Shown: positions 25,425-35,729 of the stretch, in pieces
How positions within the stretch are numbered: the stretch's first letter is position 1
Layout of the letters: the number at the start of each line of letters is the position of its first letter
NCBI RefSeq assembly: GCF_023556315.2
Contig: NZ_CP116221.1
Span: 3,486,001 to 3,550,000, forward strand
Direction: 5' to 3'
DNA from: Psychroserpens ponticola
GTDB lineage: Bacteria > Bacteroidota > Bacteroidia > Flavobacteriales > Flavobacteriaceae
Length of the DNA stretch: 64,000 nucleotides
Made by a program: the position numbers and the translations under genes
Notes under the pieces: model-generated
The model's database searches: none
Told to the model about the DNA's origin: nothing
What the model saw: the letters and a program-made list of their open reading frames with translations, nothing else

Positions 25425-28400
25425 TTAAATTTTTTGTATAAACAATTTGGTATTTACATCATCAAAAGCTATTTCTATACCATCATTTAGGACTTCTAAA
25501 ATTTCCAATTCGTCGGTAAGTGTCTCTGTTTTTATATACTCTAAATTCTTGTTTATCGCGTTAATAATTTGTTCGTCTTTTTGAAACTGTACTGCTATCC
25601 TATCTGTTAATTCAAAACCAGAATCTTTACGTAGATTTTGGATTCTATTCACTAATTCTCTTGCAACACCTTCTTTTTGTAATTCTTCAGTTATTGTAAC
25701 ATCTAAAGCTACTGTTAATACGCCTGAACTTGCTACTAGCCAACCTTCAATATCTTTTGATGTAATCTCTACATCTGATTGTTCTAAAGTAATGCTTTTT
25801 CCATTAATTTCAACGTCTAAACTACCATTTTGCTCGATTTTTTTGATATCTTCTCCAGAAAAATCATTAACTGCCTGAGCAACAGCTTTCATATCAGCTC
25901 CAAAACGTGGTCCTAAAACCTTAAAATTTGGTTTAATTTGTTTTACCAATATACCTGAAGCATCTTCTAAAACTTCAACAGATTTTACATTAACCTCAGA
26001 TTTTATCAAGTCTGCAACTGCAAGAATTTCCTCCTTTTGTTCTTTAGAGTCAATTGGAATCATAATCTTTTGTAATGGCTGACGTACTTTAATCTTCTCT
26101 TTAGCTCTTAACGACAAAACTAATGAAGAAATTGTTTGAGCGCTTTCCATTTTACGTTCTAAAGCTTTATCAACAAAAGATGAGTTAGATTTAGGGAATT
26201 CAGCTAAATGTACACTTTCAAATGTTTCCTTATTTGTCACCGAATTTAAGTCCATGTACAAGCGATCCATAAAGAAAGGAGCAATTGGAGCACCTAACTT
26301 TGCTATGGTTTCCATACAGGTATACAACGTTTGGTAAGCTGAAATTTTATCTGTTTGATAATCGCCTTTCCAGAAACGTCTTCTGCTTAAACGCACATAC
26401 CAGTTACTCAAATAATCTTGAGTAAAATCTGAAATTGCTCTCGCTGCTTTTGTTGGTTCGTATTCAGCATAGTAATCATCAACTTTCTGAATTAATGTAT
26501 GCAATTCAGACAAAATCCAACGGTCAATTTCTGGTCTTTCATTCAATGGAATATCAGCTTCAGCATAACTGAAACCATCCAAATTAGTATATAATGTAAA
26601 GAATGAATAGGTGTTATATAAGGTTCCAAAGAACTTACGTTTCACTTCTTCAATACCTTCTAAATCAAACTTTAAATTATCCCAAGGATTGGCATTCATA
26701 ATCATATACCAACGCGTCGCATCAGCACCATAAGTTCCTAAAGTTTCAAAAGGATCGGTTGCATTGCCTAGGCGTTTCGACATTTTTTGTCCGTTTTTAT
26801 CTAACACTAAACCGTTAGACACAACGTTTTTGTAAGCCACAGAATCGAACACCATTGTTGCAATCGCATGAAGTGTATAAAACCATCCACGCGTTTGATC
26901 GACACCTTCAGCAATAAAATCGGCTGGAAACGATTTGTTATCATCAATCAATTCTTTATTCTCAAAAGGGTAATGCCATTGTGCATAAGGCATAGAGCCA
27001 GAATCGAACCAGACATCAATTAAGTCGCTTTCACGTTTCATTGGTTGTCCGTTTGGAGAGACTAATACAATCTCATCAACGATATTTTTATGCAAATCGA
27101 TTTTGGCATAGTTTTCTTCGGAATTGTTTCCAACTTCAAAGTCTTCGAAAATGTCTTTAGACAATACTCCAGCTTGAACCGCTTTAGCCATTTCAGATTT
27201 TAATTCTTCTACAGAACCAATACAGATTTCTTCTTTACCATCTTCGGTTCTCCAGATTGGTAATGGGATTCCCCAATAACGAGATCGTGATAAATTCCAA
27301 TCGTTTGCATTTGCTAGCCAATTTCCAAAACGACCAGTTCCTGTAGATTTAGGTTTCCAGTTGATTGTCGTATTCAATTCGTGCATACGACCTTTAACAT
27401 CTGTGATTTTTATGAACCAAGAATCTAAAGGATAGTATAAAATTGGTTTATCTGTTCTCCAACAATGTGGATAATTGTGTTTATACTTTTCAACTTTAAA
27501 AGCCTTATTTTCTTCTTTTAACTTGATAGCAAGTTCAACGTCAATTGAACGCTCTGGAGCTTCGCCATCATCATAATATTCATTTTTAACATACTTGCCA
27601 CCAAACTCTTTCATTTCTGATCTAAAACGACCTTGTAAATCGACAAGTGGAACTAAGTTACCATTGTCATCTTTGACTAATAATGGCGGAACTTCTGGTG
27701 TGGCTTGTTTTGCAACAAGTGCATCATCTGCTCCAAAAGTTGGTGCTGTATGTACGATTCCTGTTCCATCTTCAGTCGTCACGAAATCTCCAGAAATAAC
27801 TCTAAAGGCATTTTCTGGATGATCATTTGGTAATGCATATGGTAATAATTGTTCGTATTTAATTCCGACTAAATCTTTTCCTTTGAATTCTTTTACAACA
27901 AAATATGGAATTTTTTTGTCACCATCTTTATAATCTAAAAGTGTAGATTTTTCTTCCACTCTATTAAACTTACCATCAAATTGTTTGTTGACTAATGCTT
28001 TTGCCAAAATCACATTCATTGGCTTGAATGTGTATTGATTATATGTTTCAACTAAAACATAATCAATTTTTGGACCAACAGTTAATGCTGTGTTACTTGG
28101 CAACGTCCAAGGTGTCGTTGTCCAAGCTATAAAATGAATATCGCCTTCATTTTGTAAAAAATCTGGCAATGTATTTTCTAAAGCTTTAAACTGAGCAACA
28201 ACTGTAGTATCTGTTACATCTTGATAAGCACCTGGTTGATTGACCTCATGCGAACTAAGACCAGTTCCTGCTTTTGGAGAATAAGGCTGAATTGTGTAGC
28301 CTTTATACATTAATTTTTTAGAATAGATTTCTTTCAATAACCACCAAACACTTTCCATGTATTTTGGCTCGTAGGTAATGTATGGATCATCCATATTAAC

Positions 28401-28829
28401 CCAATAGCCCATTTTTTGGGTAAGGTCATTCCAAACATCTGTATAACGCATGACAGCTTTGCGGCATGCTGCGTTGTAATCTTCAACAGAAATTGTTTTT
28501 CCAATATCTTCTTTAGTGATTCCTAATTCTTTTTCGACACCAAGCTCAATAGGTAAACCATGTGTATCCCAACCTGCTTTTCGCTTTACTTGAAAGCCTT
28601 TCATGGTTTTATATCTAGGGAAAATATCTTTAATAGCACGTGCTAAAACGTGGTGTACTCCTGGAAGTCCGTTTGCTGAAGGAGGTCCTTCAAAAAAGAC
28701 AAAAGGTTTGTTACCTTCTCTCGTGGAAATACTTTTTTCAAAAATGTTATTTTCTTGCCAATTGTTAAGAATGTCTTCTGCAACTTTTGGTAAGTCAAGT
28801 CCTTTATATTCAGGAAATTTAGCGCTCAT
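25425..28829 (-). CDS. ileS: Isoleucyl-tRNA synthetase (IleRS2 type, GVHH motif)
   Basis: A 1134-residue class I aminoacyl-tRNA synthetase charging tRNA-Ile. The Rossmann catalytic core starts near FEGPPSANGLPGVHH. The usual HIGH motif reads G57-V58-H59-H60, so residues 1 and 3 of the motif are swapped. The second signature is KMSKRLGN in place of KMSKS. The editing domain (CP1) lies at about 190-420 (FIAWTTTPWTLPSNTAL, THGLPIE nearby). The long C-terminal part is of the eukaryote-like IleRS2 kind rather than the zinc-ended bacterial IleRS1. It is followed after 4 bases by the DksA-like gene. Two tiny membrane-peptide genes lie 131 bases upstream on the same strand. Confidence 0.96.
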   Translation of the reverse strand: MSAKFPEYKGLDLPKVAEDILNNWQENNIFEKSISTREGNKPFVFFEGPPSANGLPGVHHVLARAIKDIFPRYKTMKGFQVKRKAGWDTHGLPIELGVEKELGITKEDIGKTISVEDYNAACRKAVMRYTDVWNDLTQKMGYWVNMDDPYITYEPKYMESVWWLLKEIYSKKLMYKGYTIQPYSPKAGTGLSSHEVNQPGAYQDVTDTTVVAQFKALENTLPDFLQNEGDIHFIAWTTTPWTLPSNTALTVGPKIDYVLVETYNQYTFKPMNVILAKALVNKQFDGKFNRVEEKSTLLDYKDGDKKIPYFVVKEFKGKDLVGIKYEQLLPYALPNDHPENAFRVISGDFVTTEDGTGIVHTAPTFGADDALVAKQATPEVPPLLVKDDNGNLVPLVDLQGRFRSEMKEFGGKYVKNEYYDDGEAPERSIDVELAIKLKEENKAFKVEKYKHNYPHCWRTDKPILYYPLDSWFIKITDVKGRMHELNTTINWKPKSTGTGRFGNWLANANDWNLSRSRYWGIPLPIWRTEDGKEEICIGSVEELKSEMAKAVQAGVLSKDIFEDFEVGNNSEENYAKIDLHKNIVDEIVLVSPNGQPMKRESDLIDVWFDSGSMPYAQWHYPFENKELIDDNKSFPADFIAEGVDQTRGWFYTLHAIATMVFDSVAYKNVVSNGLVLDKNGQKMSKRLGNATDPFETLGTYGADATRWYMIMNANPWDNLKFDLEGIEEVKRKFFGTLYNTYSFFTLYTNLDGFSYAEADIPLNERPEIDRWILSELHTLIQKVDDYYAEYEPTKAARAISDFTQDYLSNWYVRLSRRRFWKGDYQTDKISAYQTLYTCMETIAKLGAPIAPFFMDRLYMDLNSVTNKETFESVHLAEFPKSNSSFVDKALERKMESAQTISSLVLSLRAKEKIKVRQPLQKIMIPIDSKEQKEEILAVADLIKSEVNVKSVEVLEDASGILVKQIKPNFKVLGPRFGADMKAVAQAVNDFSGEDIKKIEQNGSLDVEINGKSITLEQSDVEITSKDIEGWLVASSGVLTVALDVTITEELQKEGVARELVNRIQNLRKDSGFELTDRIAVQFQKDEQIINAINKNLEYIKTETLTDELEILEVLNDGIEIAFDDVNTKLFIQKI

Positions 28830-28960
28830 GATAATAGTGTTCTAATCGAGTCGCGAAATTAAGGAATTTTGGCAATATTATATAGGTGTTGAGGGCAAAA
28901 AAGAGAATGCATTAATCCTATTTAAGCTATAATTATTCTGTAGCGTTAATTAATCAATAA

Positions 28961-29035
28961 TTAAATGATAAACATTACGAATACAAATACAATTAATAGC
29001 ACTAGTAAAGAGACGATTCTTTTTGTGTTTTTCAT
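28961..29035 (-). CDS. 24-residue transmembrane peptide (second of a tandem pair)
   Basis: A 24-codon frame starting MKNTKRIVSLLVLLIVFVF and ending in FII, stop TAA. After a short basic N-terminus the rest is one hydrophobic stretch long enough to span a membrane. Its ATG overlaps the TGA of the upstream tiny gene by 4 bases (TCATGA), and the two peptides are alike at the start: M-x-N-T-basic-basic-V/I-V-S-L. Overlap plus paralogy support a real coding pair. I do not recognise a function; small toxins, regulators of membrane enzymes or leader peptides are all possible. ileS begins 131 bases downstream. Confidence 0.6.
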   Translation of the reverse strand: MKNTKRIVSLLVLLIVFVFVMFII

Positions 29036-29139
29036 GAGCTAGTAAGTAACTCATTAATAATAGTAAAGACACTAATGATTACCATAATAAATACGATAAT
29101 AAATGCAATTAATGAAACAACTTTTCGAGTATTGCTCAT
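29032..29139 (-). CDS. 35-residue transmembrane peptide (first of a tandem pair)
   Basis: A 35-codon frame starting MSNTRKVVSLIAFIIVFIM, continuing with more Ile/Val residues and ending NELLTSS, stop TGA. There is one membrane-spanning segment with a basic N-terminus and a short polar C-terminal tail. Eight of 35 residues are Ile. It overlaps the second tiny gene by 4 bases and resembles it at the N-terminus, suggesting duplication and coupled translation. No convincing promoter or ribosome binding site is visible upstream. It lies between the terminator of the broken Crp/Fnr gene and ileS. Function unknown. Confidence 0.6.
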   Translation of the reverse strand: MSNTRKVVSLIAFIIVFIMVIISVFTIINELLTSS

Positions 29140-29234
29140 GAGAGATAAAATGATGTGTCTTTGGCAATTATGACACAAAAATCTCTAAAAAGTCACATTA
29201 GTCATCTTTCTAATCTTACAAAAATTATTATACA

Positions 29235-29266
29235 AAAAAAGCAAACATATATATGCTTGCTTTTTT
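29235..29266 (-). terminator. Intrinsic terminator after the Crp/Fnr pseudogene
   Basis: AAAAAAGCAAACATAT (29235-29250) pairs with ATATGCTTGCTTTTTT (29251-29266), one mismatch, with essentially no unpaired loop in the DNA. It lies about 100 bases past the original end of the Crp/Fnr gene and in front of the tiny peptide pair. Its symmetry allows action on either strand. Confidence 0.7.
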
Positions 29267-29367
29267 AATACTATTAAATGTTAAGATTTGCTATTAATTA
29301 ATGGGATTAATGTTTTTAGCTAGATTACAAACGTAAGAACTTCTCTCCCAAAACCCAATAACATATG

Positions 29368-29946
29368 TTAATTCTGCTTCATTTCTTTTCTGATTCTACT
29401 TAATTGAACTGGAGTAATGTTTAAATATGAAGCTATTTGATGCTGTGCAATTTGATTATCGATTTATGGAATACTATTTTTTAATAATTGATAACGTTCA
29501 GTTGCATTTAAAGACAAGGATTCAAATTGCTTTTTTTCATATATTATAAATAGATACTCTAATACTCTATTATAGACATTGCTAATGTCAATATTTGTCT
29601 TAGTCAATCTATAAAAATCTTCAAAATTCAACTCATAAACATTACAATCAGTAAGTGTTTCATAGGTTAATAATGATGGTCTTTTAGTTAAAATAGAACT
29701 GAAAGGACCAACAAAGCTAATGGGTGAATAGATGTTTTTTGTGTACTCTTTCCCTGTTTCTGATAAACGAACTGAACGCATTAAACCAGAAGTCAAAAAG
29801 TAAAGTTTATTACTCATACCTCCTTGATTAATTATGCTTTCTCTAGCTTTTAATTTTTTTTGGGTAGAAAGATTTTTAAGAATTATAAATGTTTCTTTCG
29901 ATACATTAAATTTTGACTTAAAAAAATCAAAACTTTGATTTTCCAT
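29368..29946 (-). pseudogene. Crp/Fnr-family regulator broken by an in-frame stop before the HTH
   Basis: The cyclic-nucleotide-binding-like domain is intact (residues 1-150, INQGGMSNKLYFLTSGLMRSVRLS). The frame stops with TAA at codon 161 (29464-29466) right after ERYQLLKNSIP. In the same frame it then continues without error for another 31 codons as IDNQIAQHQIASYLNITPV, then QLSRIRKEMKQN and a final TAA at 29368. That tail is exactly the DNA-binding helix-turn-helix of this family. One base change (for example GAA to TAA) explains the break. The truncated 160-residue product would lack DNA binding. Recent decay, a sequencing error or readthrough are the alternatives. Confidence 0.85.
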
Positions 29947-30113
29947 GTTTAAGTTGGTTAATAGGGTTGGTTATTAGCCAAGATTGTTATTTTTAATGAT
30001 GCAAACAAATATTAACTATGAAGATGTCGATAAAAAGGATAACGTGTTTTGATCAACATATCCTACTACAAAAAATCAACAAATTTTTTAATTATTTGAA
30101 ATGAGTAGAACTT

Positions 30114-33100
30114 TTAATTGATAATTATTTTCTTGGTTCTGACACCAGAATTCGATTTAAGATATACAACATAAGTACCGCTACTTACATTTGAAATTTC
30201 TAATCCGTTTTCTAGATCATGAGTTTTGATATTGGTAAACTCTTTAATTGATTGTCCTAAAATATTAAGTAGTCTAATTTGTTCTACATCAGTCTGAAGT
30301 CCTTTTACAAATAACTTATCTGTAACATTATTAAAATAAATCAAGTTGTATGGGTACTCATTTTCTTCAGTTGAAAGTGTATTTGACTGCTCTTGAAAAA
30401 CAATTTCAAATCTTGAAGGAAACACTCCTGTTTCTGAAGAAAACTGATACGTTTGCTCAGTTCTCAAATCAAAATATATACCTGTTAAATTATCTTTTAA
30501 ATATACATCTTGACCTTCATTTAGATACTCAAAAGAAGTCGCTTTAATTGTATAACTATAATGGCCTGAAGTCTTGAAAGTCAAAGCAACTGATTTCTCA
30601 TCATAAATTGAACTATACGATTGAATTAGCATTAATTCATCCTCTAACATTAGATTTAGATCATCATCATTTTCAGTAGTGTTTTTGGCCTCATACCCAT
30701 AATCAAAATCATCTGATGTAAAATCACTAAACCCTAACAACAATTCTCTACGTGCTGCTGGTCCATCAACTGAATTAAATTCCAAACGAATTTTCTGCAT
30801 GAGACTTTCGTTTTCAGAAGCGTCTTCACTATTTACAGAATTAGCTGTTCTTAAAAACACAGAACCTGTATTATAAGTTCCATTTGCATCATCTTCTTTT
30901 ATAAATTCTCGCTGACTATTTTTAAAAACGACAGTTCCGTTAGATACAATTTCAGTAAAGAATCCTTGTCCAACCGGTAAATATCGTGTAGGCAATTTTG
31001 TACCTTCTTCTCCACCACTACTTCCTCCATCTACACCTACAAATTGAGAAGCTCTAACTGAACCCGTTTTAGTCACAACAGCATAACCTCCATTGTAATC
31101 ATTTAAATAGTGAGATGATCCACTCCACTGTTGCCATAACTGAATCGAACCATCAATAACACCAACATTATCATCTATAAAATCATGAAGATCAATTGCT
31201 GAAGGATATGGATTTCCTAATAAATAACTCGTTCTAGATATTGAAGGTATTGAACCATTTCCTCCTGTATCAGTAACACCAATCGTTACAGTTCCGTTAT
31301 TAGGTTTTCCTTCAAATAAATATTGCTGTTCTGGATCTGTAGTACCTGTTCCTTTTTGAGTATACCCAATACCTGATTGCACATTTGAATCTTGATTAAT
31401 GGCTGTATAATCTAAATAAGTGACTCCATTTTTGTATGTATATAACCAACGTGTGCTCACGCTTCCAATTTGATTATTGGCATTTGTAAATGTCAGATTA
31501 CTACCATCTCCTTTTTTAAGCAAATTCAATTTAAAAACGGAGTTATTAGCATTGTTAAAACTTGTATTGTTATTCGTTAATGCTGTAGCTTCTTGTATTC
31601 CAACTGGTGCTGCCCAATAATTATACCAGTACACACTAGAACTCCCTTCTTGTCGTCTTAAAATTTTTCCTTGCGAAGAGGTTACTAAATCACTATTTGG
31701 ACCTTGTATAAGCTGTGAATCGTCACTAAGATCTAAAGTTCCGTTAAGTTCAAAGTACCAAGAGTTATCTACTTTCTGATCTCCATGTATGGTTAATTTT
31801 TTATTAGCATCTATAAACAAACCAAGGTTTGTATGTGAGTTTGATGATGTTACATTGTTTTTTATTTTAACAATACTCCAATCTTTATTTGTGGTCGCAT
31901 TTTCAATATCCCAAACAGTTCCATGTAACCAAGTGTCTTCTTCGCTCCAGTCATCATCAGTTACAGTTTCAAAAGGCATAGGTGCTGTTTGCGATTGCAT
32001 GGAACTAATTCCTGAAATCGTTAAATTTCTTGAATATTGAGAATAGTCGTTTAATGTGTTTCCTTTCACTACAGACATTGGATAATAAGCTATCAGATTA
32101 GCCCAAAACACTTTGTTCAATGACTGATGATCTACAATATCTTTATCAATTATTGTACCTTTTACTTTTGTTGAATTCTTTGTTATTTCTTGAAAAACCA
32201 TTTGTTGAATTTGTTCAGATGTTAGCGTTTTATTAAACACTCTTAACTCATCAACCTCTCCTTTAAAATATTCTTTATTATTAACTCTACTTGAACGTCT
32301 TCCTATTTCAAAAGCACCATTACTTTCAGTAGTCACTTCAATATCTGAACCAATTGGCCCTATATTATGACTTACTAATTCGCCATCTATATATAATTCA
32401 TTTCGACCATTTAAAGAAGAAAAGGTTCCTGTAACATGGTGCCATTCGTCATAATTGATACTTGTAGAACTCAATACTGAATGTGACGTATTACCATTTG
32501 TTTTAGTTGCAAACCCTATTGTATTTCCGTTTTCAACATATAATCTGCAACCCAAATCTTCTCCTGCAATTGTCATTGTGCCAGAAGCTGAATTATTTAT
32601 TTTAACCCAAGCCATAATAGTAACCTGATCTAAACCATCAACAAATCCACTACATGATAAATAATCATCAGAGCCATCAAAATCTAATGCAGCTATTTCA
32701 GGTGGATTCGTGTCAAATAAATCACGATAATCTACATTTCCTCCAGTTAACAAATCACCATCAGCATCAGGTAAAGTAGAAGGGTTATCGATATCTTCAT
32801 TTACATCAAGTGAGACATCATTAATTCCGTTGGTTTCAAAATTATCATCTAAACCGTCGTTATCTGTATCTGTTTCTGAAAGCATATTTGCCAATCCATT
32901 TTCAAAAATATCTAAAGTTTCATCATTATCTGAATCATCATCGAGATAATCTGGAATACCATCAGCATCAGTATCTATTGCAGTTAGACCTGTTCCATAA
33001 TTATTAGGAATACCAGAAGCATTAACAGTTGCAGAAGGTGGAAGATAACCAATAGTAGGTTGTGCTTCAACATTATCTGGAATACCGTCGTTATCGCTAT

Positions 33101-33968
33101 CGATATCTAAATAATTGGGAATACCATCTCCATCAGTATCTGAAAAAACAATTTGAGGATCAACAAAATTAGTTACACAAGAAAACTCTAAACTAAAACG
33201 TCTTACTACATAATTAATATTAGTTCTTGCAAGTATTCCTAGACGAACCGTATAATTCGATAAGTCAAAATATCGAGCAGCAATATTATTGTTTGGAAAA
33301 ACATTTGATGTTCCTGTATAATTTGTGTCTCCAGAAGTTGCAACTAAAAAATTTGGTTCTTCAGTAGTTGTTACATTTGTTGGACTATCAATAACGTAGC
33401 TTATTGGGATTTGTATTTTATCTATTTCAAATAACGTTGAATTTCCATCAATATCATTTATATTAATAAATACTTCAGGCACAACAATAGCAGTTGCGGT
33501 TCCTGATTGTACAAACTGAATGTTAAATTCAACATATGCTTCCTGTTCTGGAACCATGTTTAAAAATTGTAAGTTTGGTTTAAAATAGGTTGAATTGGTT
33601 GTGTTATCATCTAAATCTGTAACCGTTGCACCTACAACTTCAACAATTGTAATTAAAGCGTCAACACCAGTACCAATATTTGCAAATCTAAATACTTCTC
33701 CTAATAAAATCGTAGAATCATCTCCATCTCCAGACACCTCTGTTGGAAACGTATTAAAATCAAAATTGACTTCTCCTCCACATTCTGATCCACCAGAAAT
33801 AGCAGTACCTTGACGTTCATCAACATCTAAAACACCATCATTATCATCATCTAAATCTTGATGATCCAAAATAGTATCGTTATCTGCATCTTGAGCAAAA
33901 AGAGATGGTGAAACAAAAAAAAGTATTAGAAAAAATACTGAATGTAGTAGTTTTAACTTCATAACCAA
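30114..33968 (-). CDS. Large secreted protein: TSP3 calcium repeats, LamG domain, T9SS sorting tail
   Basis: A 1284-residue exported protein. Signal peptide (SPSLFAQ), then thrombospondin type 3-like Asp-rich calcium motifs at about 26-50 ([19 protein letters not shown]) and again at about 270-410 ([19 protein letters not shown] and relatives). A LamG/concanavalin-like domain spans about 430-600 ([31 protein letters not shown]). A long beta-rich region follows, and the C-terminal ~75 residues form a type IX secretion sorting domain ending [21 protein letters not shown]. It is therefore probably exported by the same machinery that GldD/GldE support and attached to or released from the cell surface. 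Ligand unknown. A start 2 codons later is equally possible. Confidence 0.9.
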   Translation of the reverse strand: MVMKLKLLHSVFFLILFFVSPSLFAQDADNDTILDHQDLDDDNDGVLDVDERQGTAISGGSECGGEVNFDFNTFPTEVSGDGDDSTILLGEVFRFANIGTGVDALITIVEVVGATVTDLDDNTTNSTYFKPNLQFLNMVPEQEAYVEFNIQFVQSGTATAIVVPEVFININDIDGNSTLFEIDKIQIPISYVIDSPTNVTTTEEPNFLVATSGDTNYTGTSNVFPNNNIAARYFDLSNYTVRLGILARTNINYVVRRFSLEFSCVTNFVDPQIVFSDTDGDGIPNYLDIDSDNDGIPDNVEAQPTIGYLPPSATVNASGIPNNYGTGLTAIDTDADGIPDYLDDDSDNDETLDIFENGLANMLSETDTDNDGLDDNFETNGINDVSLDVNEDIDNPSTLPDADGDLLTGGNVDYRDLFDTNPPEIAALDFDGSDDYLSCSGFVDGLDQVTIMAWVKINNSASGTMTIAGEDLGCRLYVENGNTIGFATKTNGNTSHSVLSSTSINYDEWHHVTGTFSSLNGRNELYIDGELVSHNIGPIGSDIEVTTESNGAFEIGRRSSRVNNKEYFKGEVDELRVFNKTLTSEQIQQMVFQEITKNSTKVKGTIIDKDIVDHQSLNKVFWANLIAYYPMSVVKGNTLNDYSQYSRNLTISGISSMQSQTAPMPFETVTDDDWSEEDTWLHGTVWDIENATTNKDWSIVKIKNNVTSSNSHTNLGLFIDANKKLTIHGDQKVDNSWYFELNGTLDLSDDSQLIQGPNSDLVTSSQGKILRRQEGSSSVYWYNYWAAPVGIQEATALTNNNTSFNNANNSVFKLNLLKKGDGSNLTFTNANNQIGSVSTRWLYTYKNGVTYLDYTAINQDSNVQSGIGYTQKGTGTTDPEQQYLFEGKPNNGTVTIGVTDTGGNGSIPSISRTSYLLGNPYPSAIDLHDFIDDNVGVIDGSIQLWQQWSGSSHYLNDYNGGYAVVTKTGSVRASQFVGVDGGSSGGEEGTKLPTRYLPVGQGFFTEIVSNGTVVFKNSQREFIKEDDANGTYNTGSVFLRTANSVNSEDASENESLMQKIRLEFNSVDGPAARRELLLGFSDFTSDDFDYGYEAKNTTENDDDLNLMLEDELMLIQSYSSIYDEKSVALTFKTSGHYSYTIKATSFEYLNEGQDVYLKDNLTGIYFDLRTEQTYQFSSETGVFPSRFEIVFQEQSNTLSTEENEYPYNLIYFNNVTDKLFVKGLQTDVEQIRLLNILGQSIKEFTNIKTHDLENGLEISNVSSGTYVVYLKSNSGVRTKKIIIN

Positions 33969-34198
33969 TAGTAAATAATTCAGACTTTAGGTCTGTTGAT
34001 AGATTTTAGAGGGCAACTAAATTAGATATGAAGACATGATTAAGTCTACATATTCTATACAAAATTAATCATTTACTAAAAATTGACACTAGTGTCTCTA
34101 TAGGGTTTTAGATAAAGTGTTGCAGAAATCGGTTGAAGGTCAAATCGCAGAATATGAACTACAAAAAACACCGTTTATTTACTATCAAATTTCTTCTT

Positions 34199-35557
34199 TT
34201 AAACTAAAAAATCAACCAAATCTTCAACCTTTGAGATAAGTTGAATTTTAATTGCTGTGTTTTTCAATGAGATTTTATTGTATTTAGAAATGAAAATGGT
34301 TGAAAATCCTAATTTTTCTGCTTCCAAAATACGCTGTTCCACACGTTGAACAGGACGAATTTCTCCTGACAGACCAACTTCAGCAGCAAAGCAAATATCA
34401 CTTGCTAAAGATTCGTCTTCGTTTGAAGATAAAATAGCAGCTACAACAGCCAAATCAATTGCAGGATCATCAACAGTAATACCACCTGTGATATTTAAAA
34501 AAACATCTTTAGCGCCTAATCTAAATCCAGCTCTTTTTTCTAAAACAGCCAATAACATATTTAAACGTTTGGCATTAAAACCTGTAGCACTTCTTTGAGG
34601 TGTACCATAAACAGCTGTACTCACTAAAGCTTGCACTTCAATTAATAGAGGTCGCATACCTTCAAGAGTTGCAGCAACTGCATTACCCGAGAGTTCTTCA
34701 TCTTTTTTAGAAATTAAAATTTCTGAAGGGTTAGACACTTCTCTAAGACCAGAACCTTGCATTTCGTAAATTCCTAATTCGTTTGTAGATCCAAATCGAT
34801 TTTTATTAGCACGAAGGATTCTAAACACATGATTACGATCGCCTTCAAATTGCAAAACAGTATCTACCATATGCTCCAAAATTTTAGGTCCAGCAATATG
34901 TCCATCTTTTGTAATATGACCAATTAAAATTACAGGAGTTGCTGTTTCTTTAGCAAATTTAATAAGCTCAGTCGTACACTCTTTAATTTGTGAAATGCTA
35001 CCACTTGAAGATTCGATATAATCACTATGCAACGTTTGGATAGAATCTATAACGACGATATCTGGCTGTAAACTTTCAACTTGTTTGAAAATATTTTGTG
35101 TCTTAGTTTCTGTTAAAATATAACAATTGTTAATATTAGGATTAATCCGTTCAGCACGCATTTTAATTTGTTGCAGACTCTCTTCACCTGAAACATATAA
35201 GGTTTTGTATGGTAATTTTAAAGATATTTGAAGTAGCAAGGTGCTTTTTCCAATACCAGGCTCTCCTCCTAAAAGTGTTAAAGATCCAGGCACTAAACCT
35301 CCACCAAGTACACGATTAAATTCTTGATCAGAAGTATCTAATCTTGCTTCTTTAGAAATGTCAATTTCGTTGACTTTTAATGGTTTTGAAATGCGCTTTG
35401 AAGTTGAAGATGGCGTTTTCCAATCGCTTTTTTCAGGCTTCTGAATAACTTCTTCAGTAATTGTATTCCATTCTTTACAAGCTGTACATTGTCCTTGCCA
35501 TTTTGAATATTGGGAGCCACAATTTTGACAGAAAAAGGTTGTTTTTAATTTAGCCAT
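34199..35557 (-). CDS. radA: DNA repair protein RadA (Sms)
   Basis: A 452-residue RecA-like helicase that promotes branch migration in recombination. Domains: N-terminal C4 zinc finger (CQNCGSQYSKWQGQCTAC, residues 10-27), RecA-type ATPase with Walker A GGEPGIGKST, the RadA-specific block KNRFGSTNELGIYEM, and a C-terminal Lon-protease-like domain (AAEVGLSGEIRPVQRVEQRI). Length is as usual. It lies downstream of the two hydrolase-fold genes with a 172-base spacer, so it may have its own promoter, though no clear box is seen. A 230-base stretch between its end and the start of the large secreted protein gene holds nothing I can assign. Confidence 0.97.
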   Translation of the reverse strand: MAKLKTTFFCQNCGSQYSKWQGQCTACKEWNTITEEVIQKPEKSDWKTPSSTSKRISKPLKVNEIDISKEARLDTSDQEFNRVLGGGLVPGSLTLLGGEPGIGKSTLLLQISLKLPYKTLYVSGEESLQQIKMRAERINPNINNCYILTETKTQNIFKQVESLQPDIVVIDSIQTLHSDYIESSSGSISQIKECTTELIKFAKETATPVILIGHITKDGHIAGPKILEHMVDTVLQFEGDRNHVFRILRANKNRFGSTNELGIYEMQGSGLREVSNPSEILISKKDEELSGNAVAATLEGMRPLLIEVQALVSTAVYGTPQRSATGFNAKRLNMLLAVLEKRAGFRLGAKDVFLNITGGITVDDPAIDLAVVAAILSSNEDESLASDICFAAEVGLSGEIRPVQRVEQRILEAEKLGFSTIFISKYNKISLKNTAIKIQLISKVEDLVDFLV

Positions 35558-35729
35558 GAATACAATTTAGACAGCTAAATTAAGATATTTTTAGTTGATG
35601 TCCCTAAACCAAGTTATGATAGAGATGATTTTAATTGTAACCAATTTTGAAGGTATATTTGTAAAAACAAATGTCTTTGCCTTGATATACAACCACTCAA
35701 ATACATAATCTGTTGAGTATATGCTATAT

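Noticed and set aside
29235-29266. Terminator hairpin as an attenuator for the tiny peptides and ileS
   Set aside because: It lies upstream of the peptides and right after the broken Crp/Fnr gene, so it is better explained as that gene's own terminator.
33969-34198. Possible small gene or RNA between radA and the large secreted protein gene
   Set aside because: No open frame with coding character, no tRNA-like fold and no strong hairpin could be found by eye.
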